This document shows positions 21,641-22,261 of a DNA stretch of 22,261 nt, one piece after another. Below the pieces are notes generated by a model. It worked only from the letters and a program-made list of their open reading frames with translations. It did not search any database and was not told where the DNA came from. How positions within the stretch are numbered: position 1 is the stretch's first letter; each line of letters begins with the position of its first letter. The stretch comes from JABMPO01 sp964539785 (GTDB lineage: Bacteria; Fidelibacterota; Marinisomatia; Marinisomatales; TCS56). The DNA is taken from contig CAZIJQ010000042.1 in NCBI GenBank assembly GCA_964539785.1, positions 1 to 22,261 on the forward strand. Direction: 5' to 3'. The position numbers and the translations under genes were made by a program.

Positions 21641-22261
21641 TTATTTAACCAATATCATTTTCTTGGTCTGGTTCAGCAGCATCTGACCGGATGGAGATTT
21701 AATTCTGGTTGAATAGAAATAAATTCCGCTGGCGACTCGCTGACCAGAGTGATTCCTGCTTGACCAGATATAATTATAATAACCGGCCGGCAGATATTCA
21801 TTATTTACTATGGTTGCAACTTCTTCACCCAGCAGATTATATACAACCAGATCGACAATCGCTTCATCCTGAATGGAAATCTGGATTGTCGTCTTGGGAT
21901 TGAATGGGTTGGGGAAGTTCTGGCTCAAGCTGTAGGCATCCGGATAAAGAGCCACACCGGCGTTGTTGGCATTTACGAAATCGCGGGTACCTGCTACCAA
22001 TCGAAATTCACGTTTGGTATTGCGGCCACCGATGGCATAATAATATCCAGGACGGCCAATCAGATTCTGGGCCGTGCTAATCGATTTATCGATCAGGAAG
22101 ATGTCGTATTCTGCCGGGATATCTTCGATGCCGGCAAAGGTCAGATTGACATTATTAATTACATCGGATGCGATAACCTCAAAATCCCAGAAGTTGCCTT
22201 CGGCATTGACTTTCTTGATATCGGTGGTGTAGATATCACCATTATCCGACCAGTCGCGATT
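21641..22261 (-). CDS. C-terminal part of a secreted protein with type-IX-like sorting domain
   Basis: The frame is open to the right window edge, giving 206 residues; the true start is outside. The visible upstream part is beta-rich (DWSDNGDIYTTDIKKV, GRPGYYYAIGGRNTKREF). The last 85-90 residues form the sorting domain: SLSQNFPNPFNPKTTIQISI, VVYNLLGEEVATIV, ASGIYFYSTRI, ending KKMILVK. The passenger is not identifiable from this stretch. A TTG at 22000 is not a real start because coding sequence continues through it. A terminator follows at 21595-21620. Confidence 0.9.
   Translation of the reverse strand, partial: NRDWSDNGDIYTTDIKKVNAEGNFWDFEVIASDVINNVNLTFAGIEDIPAEYDIFLIDKSISTAQNLIGRPGYYYAIGGRNTKREFRLVAGTRDFVNANNAGVALYPDAYSLSQNFPNPFNPKTTIQISIQDEAIVDLVVYNLLGEEVATIVNNEYLPAGYYNYIWSSRNHSGQRVASGIYFYSTRIKSPSGQMLLNQTKKMILVK

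Noticed and set aside
21641..22000. A short separate gene starting at TTG 22000
   Set aside because: The frame remains open and protein-like all the way to the window edge, so this is the C-terminal part of a larger gene.

Overview
The window appears to come from an FCB-superphylum bacterium (Bacteroidetes/Chlorobi relatives or a neighbouring candidate phylum; I cannot go finer). Two secreted proteins, one at each end, finish in a type-IX-secretion-like C-terminal domain with the NYPNPFNP / NFPNPFNP signature. Several genes have ordinary Shine-Dalgarno sites, which argues against a typical Bacteroidetes. A run of 100 N at 20867-20966 marks it as a scaffold from a draft or metagenome assembly.

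Central region (3046-9773, minus strand): one nine-gene bacterial microcompartment (BMC) operon. In transcription order it encodes a SorC/DeoR-type regulator, a fused RpiB-like + deoxyribose-phosphate aldolase (DeoC) enzyme, a gated-type BMC-T trimer, a BMC-H hexamer, a BMC-P pentamer, a CoA-acylating aldehyde dehydrogenase with an encapsulation peptide, a second BMC-T with a long N-terminal extension, and two more BMC-P pentamers. This is the gene content of the sugar-phosphate-utilizing (SPU) class. The inferred pathway is deoxyribose 5-phosphate -> glyceraldehyde 3-phosphate + acetaldehyde by DeoC, with acetaldehyde kept inside the shell and oxidised to acetyl-CoA. The unusual points are the enzyme fusion, an encapsulation-peptide-like helix between its two catalytic domains, loss of the usual catalytic Cys in its isomerase domain, the N-terminal tail on one BMC-T, and the absence of any phosphotransacylase or alcohol dehydrogenase in the window.

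The operon's intergenic gaps and the 505-bp gap upstream of it are full of palindromic repeats. Five small hairpins share an 11-nt loop while their stems vary with compensation. There is also a 194-bp symmetric element built from two inverted 58-bp arms, and a DeoR-like operator (9776-9814) next to the regulator's start codon.

Left flank (13-2885): a secreted M14 zinc carboxypeptidase (minus), then a small exported protein of unknown function and a 35-residue Lys-rich protein (plus). Right flank: a phosphohexomutase and ribosomal protein S21 (minus), a membrane protein and an SLC13-type transporter (plus), an ABC-F ATPase and an MtaB-type tRNA methylthiotransferase (minus), a small XRE regulator (plus), then a CHASE2-adenylate cyclase and a FecR-domain protein separated by the assembly gap, and a sorting-domain protein running off the right edge.
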